DNA from: Pezicula radicicola
Lineage: Eukaryota; Ascomycota; Leotiomycetes; Helotiales; Dermateaceae
Assembly (NCBI GenBank): GCA_003008705.1
Contig: PDUO01000049.1
Coordinates: 186,001-250,000, forward strand
Reading direction: 5' to 3'
DNA length: 64,000 bases
Shown: in pieces, positions 45,222 through 54,918 of the stretch
How positions within the stretch are numbered: position 1 is the stretch's first letter
How the letters are laid out: every line of letters starts with the position of its first letter
Translations under genes and position numbers: made by a program
Notes under the pieces: model-generated
Database searches by the model: none
Seen by the model: only the letters and a program-made list of their open reading frames with translations
Told to the model about the DNA's origin: nothing

Positions 45222-45429
45222 TAATTTTAAAGAAGCCAAGATATCACTTAAAGACTCGAGATACGTCAGTACAGTCCTTAGCAATGATGTAACCGCCGAA
45301 GTTTCCGCTAAGCATAGCCACCTTTCAGCTATACTCGAGTAGCTTAACCGATTTGGTGAGATCGACAATGCGTATTAGAGGCGTACAGTAGAACGAGCTG
45401 AGCGTAACACCATAAACAACGCGGACAGC

Positions 45430-46266
45430 TCGTTGTGTATCTCTGGATCCTGAATACCATGCTCATGCTAACTTTTTTTCCAGGATGCATAACAGTCTCC
45501 CAAGGCCAACTAAGGTCAAGGGTTTGGTCTCTGATAGGATCTGTAAGAACAAATTCTTTACTCTCAACTTTCATCAAACCTATATGCTTGAATCGAACCT
45601 TCAGAACGGCCATGAACGCCTAGACACATGTATTTGAGTTGTTCTGCTGTGCTATACTATCTTGTTTTCCCTGAAGTCGATTATTGCTCTCTATCAATGT
45701 TCTATGACGCTCCCTGGCTTCGGTCCGATGAGCTTGTGCTAAACCAGCCATGTCACTGTCTCGGTACCTATTGTAATCTTTAACCCATCTTGTGTTTAGC
45801 AGTTCGGTTCATCTAAATCATACGTACACTTGCAATGTTGTCAGCAACAAGTTAATAGCATCAACCTGCCCACGCAAATCATCCTTGAATTTGCGCATGT
45901 CCTCTCTCTTCAGCACCCCCATTGCAATTTAAACCTCGTGTTTTGGAGCCTCATTTGCCAATCCTCTCACTGCTTGGAGGCTTTCAGAGAGTCATATTTT
46001 GTTATACGGTGTAGAAAGGAGTCAATACAGCCTCGGCACCTCGTAGCCGCTTGTTCGATTGCGACATATTGCTGAAAGTCCTGTTCTGGATCAAGTTTGA
46101 TTTGGGCGATGGCTTCAAATACTGGGCTTAGACTGCCCAAGGTTCCCCTGAGTAACTGGTAGTCGGTTTTAGCTCCGCGGGGATCCCCTAAAGCGCCGAT
46201 ACAATTTTTGATTATGCCAATACTGGCAATGAGGTCTCCAATCGATAGGCCGAAAGGTACGCCCAT
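45430..46266 (-). pseudogene. Relic of a fungal N-terminal-domain plus ubiquitin-like-domain protein
   Basis: From an ATG at 46266 the frame reads GLSIGDLIASIGIIKNCIGA, then GAKTDYQLLRGTLGSL and RCRGCIDSFLHRITKY, the N-terminal helical domain found at the start of many fungal ankyrin/NACHT-type proteins. A TGA follows SKQ near 45967, then EDWQMRLQNTRFKLQWGC. After a frameshift comes REDMRKFKDDLRGQVDAINL. A probable intron follows, then MAGLAQAHRTEARERHRTLI, and a TAG stands where W is expected before AFMAVLKVRFKHIG. The ubiquitin-like part ends with TLDLSWPWETVMHPGKKVSM. At least two stops and one frameshift make this non-functional. The intact family is linked by context to fungal innate-immunity-type proteins, though its biochemical role is unproven. 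Confidence 0.7.
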
Positions 46267-46601
46267 AATAGCCTTGTTAGGTGGTATAAGTTCATGCTGC
46301 AGCCTTGTGGGATATTGATGAATTATTCTTTGAAGGGAAGCAAAAGCAGTTGTCCAAGTCCTGATACTATCGAGGCTGGAGTACTGGTATCCTGTGCGGT
46401 TCCATGTTTGTAATCTTACGTCCTTTCAGCCTTAAGCGTGACGTGTCTTGCATACGGCGCTTAGTGAACCAACCGTAAGCTGGGTCAAGGACTCCCAGTC
46501 GTATTGTATCTCACTGATGGTCAAACCCCAATATTTAGAACTATACTCATCGCTGTAATCGTAAAACAGAATTTCTATTCCAAGAAACGAGAACTCAACA
46601 A

Positions 46602-48585
46602 TCACTTCGCAGGCGGAACGCCAACCCAATTCTCTGCAACCTTCGCGCTCAAACTCGCAGCGACCTTCTTCCTACCGTTGAATCCACCCATCTTACTTGA
46701 TACCATCTCTCTTTTTCTCTTCTTGCTCAAATCACCATCATTACCACAAGCCTCAAAAGCTTCAACTAACTCGATCGGCGTCTTCCATATCTTTTGAATT
46801 CCGACGGCTTTCTCTCCAGTGATCCCTCGGGTACACATTAGCATTTTGAGGTAGTAGTCTCTGAGTGTCATCGACTTAGATTTGGATGCTAGGGAACCAA
46901 ATGCTTCATATGTGATGTGGAAGTCCTGACCTGGTTGCTTCTTGGCCAGACTTTGGATGAGGGGTATGTGGTTTTTGGCCGTAAGATGTTTTGTGGGTAT
47001 GATTGAGAGAGTCTTGTTTTCATACATATTTTTCAACAGCTTCGTCATACGTTCAAGATATCGGATAGTGTCATCCATCCTTTGGGTCTTCTTTAAGAAG
47101 AAGCCGTCAACAACCTGGGTGGATGCCATGGCGCTTTGCATCATCTCGCCCGACTTTGTTATTGACTCATCAGTAAGTTTCATTTCTTCAACAAGATAAA
47201 TGATATTCTTGACTCCGCTCCTCTTCAGCCGAAATTTTTGCTCGTGAAACCGGCTATCTCTGATGCTACTGACGAGATCATCTAATCGTTTCCGCTCTAC
47301 GATATAATCGAGCATAATTTCGTCGCCTTCAAGTCCAAGACGAGGTAATAGTTGTGGATCCTTGCACTTCGCGATCCATAGGGCATCGCCTAGTTCCATG
47401 CTTCTCATTATGGGCCTGATGCCCTTCTTGATAAATTCATTCTGCATATAGTCCCGGTCCTTCATGGATTTGATTTCTCTGTTGTCAAGGACGAACTCCA
47501 CAGTAAATTGCCATGGCTGAATGGTAATCGGGGAAAAGGTTGGCAAAGATGACTCGTCTGTTATCTTTTGGCCTTCAGGTACGATATCTTTGACCCTGTC
47601 AGTCTCGTCGTTATCCCTCTTCCCAGTCTTGTCCGATGTCTTGGCGTCTTTAGCCTTCCCAGCTATTGACGTAGAGCTCTTTGTGAAGAGAGTTTGACTA
47701 TCATCATCATCATCGCTGCCCTCATCGTTATTCTTTGAATTGTTTCCTACGTATTTATCGATGGGGCCATTCTCGGTAACGTCTATAGCTGACTTAAGTC
47801 TCCTATAACAATCCCAACCATCGTCTGTCAGCCTGTATCGTTTCGAAGGTCTCCCTTTTTCCTGGACAAGGTCTTTGTCTACGAGTGTGTTCATCGATCT
47901 CCAGGCTGTGTAGAAACCCCCAGGATCATTTGGTACAAGGAAAGAAGAATCGCAATGCTCTTGTGCCAGCTCGATTGTTTCACCCTTTGTGAGTCCCTCT
48001 GGCGCATCTTCATCTAAACTTCCTAGGGCAAGAAGAAGAGCGTATGGACCAGTTCGTGGTTTCGGGGCGTATGGTTTAACTTTCTTCGGCTTCTTGATCG
48101 GTGCAGGTGCATCATTTTCGTCATTATCCTCTGCCGCAGCTGAAGGCTTCTTCTTCCGACGCGGTTTCTGGGGCATCGGGCGTCCATTTTCCTCGCAGTA
48201 TGATTTCAGTCTATCCGTCAGTCTGTTGCATATCCCATCCCCATACCCCACGAGTTGCTTCAATTCGCATGGATGGGTATCTGCCGCATGTTAGCAGGTT
48301 CAGATGTATGCCTTTCCAGAAGACACCCACATGAAATAGTCTGGGCCTTGAGGGAGTTATAGGCTCTCTGAAGGAAGACATCAGCACTGGTCATGAATTG
48401 GTAGAATTCACGTTTGTACTCCTGCTCCCAAAGAACAATGCGAAGATTTAAGATAGACCCACATTGTACGTTGTGATACCCTTGGTATTACGCTCCTTTG
48501 CTTCTGCAAGCATTTCACCCACAAATTGTAGCAGGAGCGGGTTCGCACAACCCGGGGCTTCCCAATCTGGTACTCCAGACGGCAT
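46602..48585 (-). CDS. MUS81: Crossover junction endonuclease MUS81
   Basis: The catalytic subunit of the Mus81-Eme1/Mms4 structure-specific nuclease, which cuts replication forks and joint molecules in the nucleus. Exons are 48463-48585, 48331-48367 and 46602-48280, with introns of 95 and 50 nt, giving 612 residues. The N-terminus carries CANPLLLQFVGEMLAEAKER and RAYNSLKAQTIS, then the helix-hairpin-helix-like VGYGDGICNRLTDRLKSYC. A basic linker (KPRRKKKPSAA) and a winged-helix region (GRPSKRYRLTDDGWDCYRRL) follow. The ERCC4 nuclease core has DNREIKS near residue 318, GDALWIAKC and the hallmark ERKRLDDL near residue 381. The C-terminus has the second helix-hairpin-helix (CTRGITGEKAVGIQKIW). 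The 5' end is 536 bp from the divergent mutase gene. Confidence 0.96.
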
Positions 48586-49121
48586 TATAGCGATGGAGGC
48601 AAAAGTTGTTGGGTATTCTTGACTGTTGGATGGTATGCTAAGTGTAGCGAAAGCAATTTGGCAATCTCACGAATGATTTCAACTTCGATGAGGTGCGGTT
48701 GGTATGCAATTGGTACGCTGAGTTTGCCTCATGTCGTGGTTGTGTTTTGCATCAAAGTGAAGCTGTCAGAGAGACGCGACCGCGTGCTTAGCGCACGAAA
48801 GCACGTGAGCACAGTCCACGTGGCTTGATTTTTGAGGTTGACAGGCAGGAATGCGGTGAGAAGCTCAAAATAGCCCCACTGCGATCGCTTCAGCAACCTT
48901 CATCTCGTAAGTTCAAGTCATTCCAACCCTTCTCAACAATATATCTTCACTTCTCTGCTCGAAGTCTCATTCTTCAAGCTGTGAAGCTGTCGCATTTTCC
49001 ATATTTTGCTTTCGCGGGTTGCGTAGGCATCTTGTACGCCACCGTCCACGCTATTTCCATATATTACCCCTCCATTGTACAACCCCTCCGTCACTAACAT
49101 AAGCTTTAGTGATCAGACGCC

Positions 49122-50876
49122 ATGGACACCAAGATCCTCGAAGCTTCGCAGAAGCATCCCAAGCCCGATAAACACTTCCAGTATGGAACCGCCGGGTTTC
49201 GCATGAAGGCCGACCTGCTAGATTCTGTCGTATTCAGAGTCGGTCTCGTTGCAGCCCTGCGCTCCAGAAAGTTGGGTGGCCAGACAATCGGTGTTATGAT
49301 CACTGCAAGCCACAACCCACCCGAAGATAATGGAGTCAAGTTGATAGATCCGATGGGAGATATGCTGGAGCAGACATGGGAAACATACAGTACCGAATTG
49401 GCCAATGCGAAGACTGAGGACGTAGCCAAAGTCTATCACCAGCTTGAACAGAAGTTGAAAATCAACCCAGCATCCGTCTCTCGAGTCATCTATGCAAGGG
49501 ATACACGGCCATCTGGACCAGCTCTGGTGAAAGCTTTGGTTGATGCATTAGAAGCTACAAGAACCGAATATACCGACTACAAGCTTCTGACGACACCGCA
49601 ACTACACTACCTTACCCGATGCACCAACACAGATGGCACCCCACAATCGTATGGAGACGTTAGCGAGAAGGGATACTACGAGAAACTGGGAGCAGCTTTC
49701 GCGCGTGCTATCAAGGGCAAGAAGACCGTTGGACCCGTCACGGTGGATTGCGCCAATGGTGTAGGAGGACCAAAGCTTAGGGAATTACTGAAATTCCTCC
49801 CCAAAGCTGCAGAAGGTGTTGAAATAAAGATCATCAACGACGACGTCGTAAAACCAGAGGTGTTAAATCATGAGGTACGTACTTGACCATGCGATAACAG
49901 AGCCCGGTCTTCTTGTACGGCCTTTGAGGACTTGGACTCTCGTTGATACCAGGGGCTGTTTTCTAGCTATGAATAGCCTCAACATTATATTATGCTGATG
50001 CCATTTAAGTGCGGTGCAGATTACGTTAAGACGAAGCAACGAGCTCCTCCATCTTCCAAAGCCGGCCCTAACGAACGTTGCTGCTCTTTGGATGGAGATG
50101 CGGACCGCTTGATCTACTACTTCAACGATCCCGAGCAAGGCTTCCGTCTTCTTGATGGAGATAGAATTGCAACGCTTGCAGCCTCCTTTATTGGCGACTT
50201 GGTTCGGGAAGCGGGCCTTATTGAGGACTTAAAGATCGGGGTTGTACAAACAGCATATGCCAATGGCGCATCCACCAAATATGTGGAAAAGACACTGAAG
50301 ATCCCAGTTGTCTGTACACCTACCGGAGTCAAATGGCTTCACCATGCTGCCACAAAGTTCGATGTGGGAGTGTATTTCGAAGCGAATGGTCACGGCACCG
50401 TAGTCTTCTCCCAACAGGCTCTCAAGGCATTTAACACCAAGGAACCCCAATCACCAGCTCAAAAAAACGCTCTGGAAACACTTCTCTCTCTCACTGACCT
50501 GATTAATCAAACCGTCGGTGATGCCCTATCCGATATGCTCCTTGTTGAAACAATCCTCGCCCATAAATTCTGGACGCCAAAAGAATGGGACCACACCTAC
50601 ACCGACCTCCCCAACCGTCTCGCCCGAGTTGAAGTACCCGACCGTAACTTATTCAAGACTACCGATGCCGAACGGAAACTCAGCGAACCACCTGGAATGC
50701 AATCGGAGATTGATGCCTTGGTTGCGAAGTATAAGGACGGAAGATCGTTTGTGAGAGCTAGTGGCACGGAGGATGTTCTGAGAGTTTATGCCGAAGCTGC
50801 TACGAGGAGCGAAGCCGATGATCTTGCGGCAAAGGTTACTGCTGCTTGCAAGAGTGAAGCTGAGAAGAGGCGCTAG
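49122..50876 (+). CDS. PCM1/AGM1: Phosphoacetylglucosamine mutase
   Basis: The enzyme converts N-acetylglucosamine-6-phosphate to the 1-phosphate on the way to UDP-GlcNAc, feeding chitin, N-glycan and GPI-anchor synthesis in the cytosol. Exon 1 (49122-49874) and exon 2 (50010-50876) join in phase across a 135-nt intron, giving 539 residues, the family size. The active-site phosphoserine is Ser63 in TASHNPPEDNG. The metal-binding loop DGDADR is at 279-284, the sugar-binding EANGHGT near residue 370 and the phosphate-binding RASGTEDVLRVY starts at Arg500. The ATG at 49122 is followed directly by the conserved YGTAGFR segment near residue 21. It is an essential single-copy gene in fungi and looks intact. 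Confidence 0.97.
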
Positions 50877-51599
50877 ATAATTTGGGGGTGTTGCATGGTG
50901 GTTCTAGATTTGATAGCACTGGAGTATGGGAATCATGACAACTAAAAGTGATTTTTTTTTCATTTCTTTTTCAAAGACATCAATGAGGCCTGACGTGGCC
51001 TTACAACCTTTCACACTATATGGCAGTAAGCCTATGTCTACCTAATATCCTGAAAGGTTGCACCCAACGGATTAAGTAAACGAAACAAACTAAACAGCAA
51101 TTGTTGAAAAGGGACTCCGGCACTCCCAGCGTTTTGTTTCACGGTCACATGATCGCTGCAACAATTCATCTCCAAAGCAGAAATACAGGTAATTGCCGTT
51201 AGTCATTTGCCCAAACTTCAATTTAACTCATTCTTCTTCTCTCTTTCTTTATCTTTGGACGGTCTCTGTCTTGGAAAGCAAAAGCAAAGCAATTAAGGAG
51301 ACCAACGTGCCATACTGCCTTTTGGCGTCTCACTTTTAGCGAATGCCCCCCCTTTTCTGCACCTTCGTTACGATAAGCGAGGTCAGTCTTGGTGCTTAAT
51401 TTCTTTCCATTGCGTTCTACTGCTGACATCGCATGACCTAGGATCAATTATCTTTTATCAATCAGGGACTTGATATACCCAGATTACATATTTTATATGC
51501 TTAAACTATGGTGATAAACAACCTATGTAATTGATAGAAGATGAATATTGATCATTTTGCATTACTTCCATTGGTTATTAGAGCTAAATCTAGTGTATA
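50877..51599. other. 3' flank of the mutase gene and intergenic DNA
   Basis: No supported gene. A T-rich stretch follows the stop, and ORFs are short. Confidence 0.4.
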
Positions 51600-52850
51600 A
51601 TAAATTTTATCAGTTAGCAAACTGGGTACAACAAGATGGAAATACCTTATCTGGTTTGATTGCTGTAATGGGCTCCTTAATTTCTTCCTATTATCTCCAA
51701 GTACTAACACATCGCAAAGTCTAGGACAGGTAAGGGATTTTTCATCAGTCAGCAACTGGATACAACAATATAGGAATGTTTTATCTGTTTTAACGATAGT
51801 AATCCACTACTATCTTATTAGATAGAACATAAAGATTTGTTGTTCCTGTTACCTCTAAGTACTAATATATCCCAAAGTTCACAACAGGTAAAGCCCTTAT
51901 TATAAGCGATTTTTTCATCAGTCACCAACTAGATACAACAATATGGGAATGCTTCATCTGTCTTGACTGTGGAGACAACCTGACTTTCTATGCAACGCAG
52001 AACTATTTGACATAGGAAGCTACCTTTACTAGGAATGCTAACCAGTTCTAAAGGTTGTTCAAAAAGTAGGTGGCATAGTCTCTACTTTCTTGTAGCGATT
52101 ATTTCTTCGTTTGCGAACAGGAGAGTTTTGGGTTACTTGGTATGGGGTTGTTCTTGTTTTGTTTCTTTTTTGGGGGTGGTGTAGAGTAAATGACTTTTAG
52201 GGAGGCTTGTGGTCCTTAAACTTCGAAATGTTTGTACTCTTGAATAGAACATTTTTGTATGCAAAGGAGAACATCTTCACGGGACCCTCGAATCCAGGTC
52301 GAATAGTGGTTTTAAATGGAGATCATTTCCTTCCTTTTCACTATAATAAGAGATGATATTCTGTAATCTTAATCTGTACAGACTTTGTTGTTTTTACAAG
52401 TAGCTCGTCTAGTCATAACCCTCAAAGGGTCTGCCTTTACTAAGGGAGGAAGGATAACAGTTCTTGAGGTCATTGTTATTCAAAGACTGTGTAAGTTGGG
52501 GCTTACTTGATCTTTGTTTGTATTTTATTCTAACAATTCCTTTGTAATAGGGGTTATTCAAAGATTAGAGCCATAGGTCTTGTCACCTTTCTTGTTTTGT
52601 GTACGTATTTTTTACTGGGAAAGCTATCAGTTACAGAGGTGATTCGAAGACTGTCTGAATTGAGCCTTACTAGTTCTGTGTCTGTACTTTCTCGTATCAA
52701 TTCTGTTGTCCTAGAAGCCATTCAAAGACATGGAGTCATTGATTTTTCTTGGTGTATGCCTGTATTTCTTGTAGCGACTCTTTTTCCGGTAGCAAACAGA
52801 GACGTTTGCTGTTATCTGATATGGTGTTGTCAATTCCTAACATGAAAAAC
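51600..52850. repeat. Degenerate tandem repeats, roughly 135-175-bp spacing
   Basis: The segment TCAGTYASCAACTRGRTACA recurs near 51612, 51746 and 51920, each time followed by an ATCTG(G/T)TTT-like stretch and CTAAGTACTAA-type text. A second series, ATTCRAAGACTG near 52478 and 52640 and ATTCAAAGA near 52560 and 52724, has about 160-bp spacing. A third pair, TTCTTGTAGCGA near 52090 and 52770, shares about 70 flanking bases. No ORF spans the units. It may be an old minisatellite or nested duplication. Confidence 0.5.
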
Positions 52851-53373
52851 TCTTTACAGGGAAAGTATGATGCTAGTTCCACTGCTGGTTTACGCATAGT
52901 ATTGAGTTGGAACAGCATAACAATATAAAGTTTTAATTGACAACATTAAGGGAATTGGTCATGGAGTGCATGATGAGACAGTCGCTGTTCAGACGGGGAG
53001 TATTGAGTTGCAGGTGAGAACAAACGCCAGATTGGAGGCATGTGAAAATACGGTTTGAGAGGTGCTTGGTGGTGGGTTTTTTATGAATGCAGATGTGGAC
53101 GCAGCTTTAAGGTATGAACCATTAGCAGGCGATGCAGTAACTGAACTCCGATACACTTCATGGAGTGAAGGATAGCAGACTAGGAGTTAAGCTTACTACT
53201 CTGTACATAACTCAAAATGAGGCTCTAGTTAAAAGGGCTACGTAAGAGTAGTGCAATAGACAAAGGCAATCATTGCAACATGTAGTGCAAAATCGAAGGC
53301 AGAGCACGAATGGAAAACTTATTCTTCATTGCATTCTACGCTCAGAAACTGCAAGAGTCTAGTCCACAACTTC
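52851..53373. other. Intergenic
   Basis: Nothing supported; 3' side of the NAD(P)-binding gene. Confidence 0.4.
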
Positions 53374-54180
53374 TCACCACCAACCTCGCTCCCACCCAAC
53401 CCTCCAAATTCCTGGCAAGAAATACGCAAATAAACCCGTAGCCAAATACTTAAAATTCGGACCCCATTCCTGCTTCACCTCCCCCGTCGCAACAACAGTA
53501 ACACCCATCCCCTTAAACTCCTCCTTCCTCTCCGCCATCTCTACCATCGCAACACCTAAGTCCGCAAATGACACAGTTTTGCTAGGCTCAACAGTGTTCA
53601 ATGTATACCCCGTTGGGATCTCGCCTGGCATGATAGCTGGAGGTTGGGCAAATACCGGTATCAATAACTCAGGATCGCTTGCTAAGGTATCGCGGTAGAG
53701 TTGTTCTGCTATTGCTATGTCGGTGTACTGGTAATGGAGTGCTGTCATCAGTATGTTTCGGAGAGGTTTTGGCGGAGCGCCGAGTAGCGAGGGATTAACT
53801 GATGCTGAAGACAGAACAAGGACTGTAGGAGTCTTGTATCCGGATTTGTTACTCGAACGGATATTCTGGAGACAAGAAATTATTCCCGCGGCCGTCCTAA
53901 CTGCTATATCCATGCCCGGCTCGCTGTAGCTGACTGCGATACATGAGAATATTGCATCGGAGCCTTGGAGGCATTCCGATAAGGTTGATTGGTCGGTGAA
54001 GGAACCTTCTATGATCGTAGTATTTGGTTGCTTTTCGAGGGAAGGTATAAGGGCCAGAAGTCTCGGTCTAGAGCGTACGTAGATTTTGAGGGAGAGATTG
54101 ATTGGTGGGTTTGTGATGAGAGCTCTGATTACAGCACTGCCGGTTGATCCTGTGCCTCCTAAAACTGTATATGTAGGCAT
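53374..54180 (-). CDS. NAD(P)-binding NmrA/SDR-atypical family protein
   Basis: A 268-residue single-exon gene with an ATG at 54180. The N-terminus MPTYTVLGGTGSTGSAVIRA holds the GGTGSTG dinucleotide-binding loop (residues 8-14). RSRPRLLALIPSLE after the second strand suggests NADP contact. IEGSFTDQSTLSECLQGSDA and VLVLSSASVN follow the Rossmann pattern of atypical SDRs. A conserved Tyr pair (HYQYTDIAIAEQLYR) is where the classical Y-x-x-x-K would be, and no such motif is present, so activity may be regulatory or isomerase-like. The C-terminus (ATGLFAYFLPGIW) is hydrophobic. It is isolated, with more than 2 kb of gene-free DNA on either side. Precise role unknown. Confidence 0.85.
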   Translation of the reverse strand: MPTYTVLGGTGSTGSAVIRALITNPPINLSLKIYVRSRPRLLALIPSLEKQPNTTIIEGSFTDQSTLSECLQGSDAIFSCIAVSYSEPGMDIAVRTAAGIISCLQNIRSSNKSGYKTPTVLVLSSASVNPSLLGAPPKPLRNILMTALHYQYTDIAIAEQLYRDTLASDPELLIPVFAQPPAIMPGEIPTGYTLNTVEPSKTVSFADLGVAMVEMAERKEEFKGMGVTVVATGEVKQEWGPNFKYLATGLFAYFLPGIWRVGWERGWW

Positions 54181-54573
54181 TTTTTAACAAACGTTGTTAT
54201 GAGATACAGGGTATTCCCGGGAAGATTTAGGTTCTGAGATTGAACCTAATGTACTTGTCCAGTTTGTTATACCAAGAAATCTGGTGTACCTGGCTTGTAC
54301 TCGTCTTAGTTGTCAATGTTGTCAAGCGATTCTCGGGCCCTACTCAAGTCCGAATCCCGATGGGACTCCAGACGGTGAGAGATCTAAATGGGTATTGTTT
54401 CCACTAAAATACTCGGATTTGAGACTTTTAAAGTGAGCTCTAGACTTTTCTTGAAACATTTATCCAAAGAGATAGCAGTGCCTGATGCAGCAAGCATTTA
54501 CATGTAAGGTAACGAAGTTGCTCCTCGGGAGCGGGTCGGCTCGCGAATTCAGTTTACACAATGTCTTTCCTCG

Positions 54574-54918
54574 ATACATATGCAAATATTTATTTTAAAC
54601 ATCTTTCAATTACTTGTTTTGTACATTTCACGTACTGTAACTGTCAGAGCGATTCTTTCAACGTACCCCAGTAGTAAGGGCTTGATGTTCTCGTTAATAG
54701 CCATATCTTTTAGAATTTCGAAAAATCAACAATACACCCATAATGTGACTCCAGAATGGCAGGGATCTAATCTCATACACCTGACTCCCGCCCCTTACAT
54801 ATCAGCCTATTATGTTTCCGATTTCAAATACCTTACTCATGATCCTTTCGTTGCTGACACTCCTTCCAATGCCACTATTCTGGAAACCCTTGTCCGACTT
54901 AAGGCACCGTCCACGTAA
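54574..54918 (+). CDS. Small hypothetical ORF with hydrophobic N-terminus
   Basis: A frame of about 112 codons (ATG near 54580) begins MQIFILNIFQLLVLYISRTV, which could be a signal peptide or anchor. It continues with polar text (THNVTPEWQGSNLIHLTPAP) with no cysteines. No family recognised, and the surroundings are gene-poor, so it may be chance. Confidence 0.25.
   Translation: MHMQIFILNIFQLLVLYISRTVTVRAILSTYPSSKGLMFSLIAISFRISKNQQYTHNVTPEWQGSNLIHLTPAPYISAYYVSDFKYLTHDPFVADTPSNATILETLVRLKAPST

Noticed and set aside
46504..48334. Several plus-strand ORFs of 77-101 codons
   Set aside because: They are antisense shadows of the MUS81 coding sequence.
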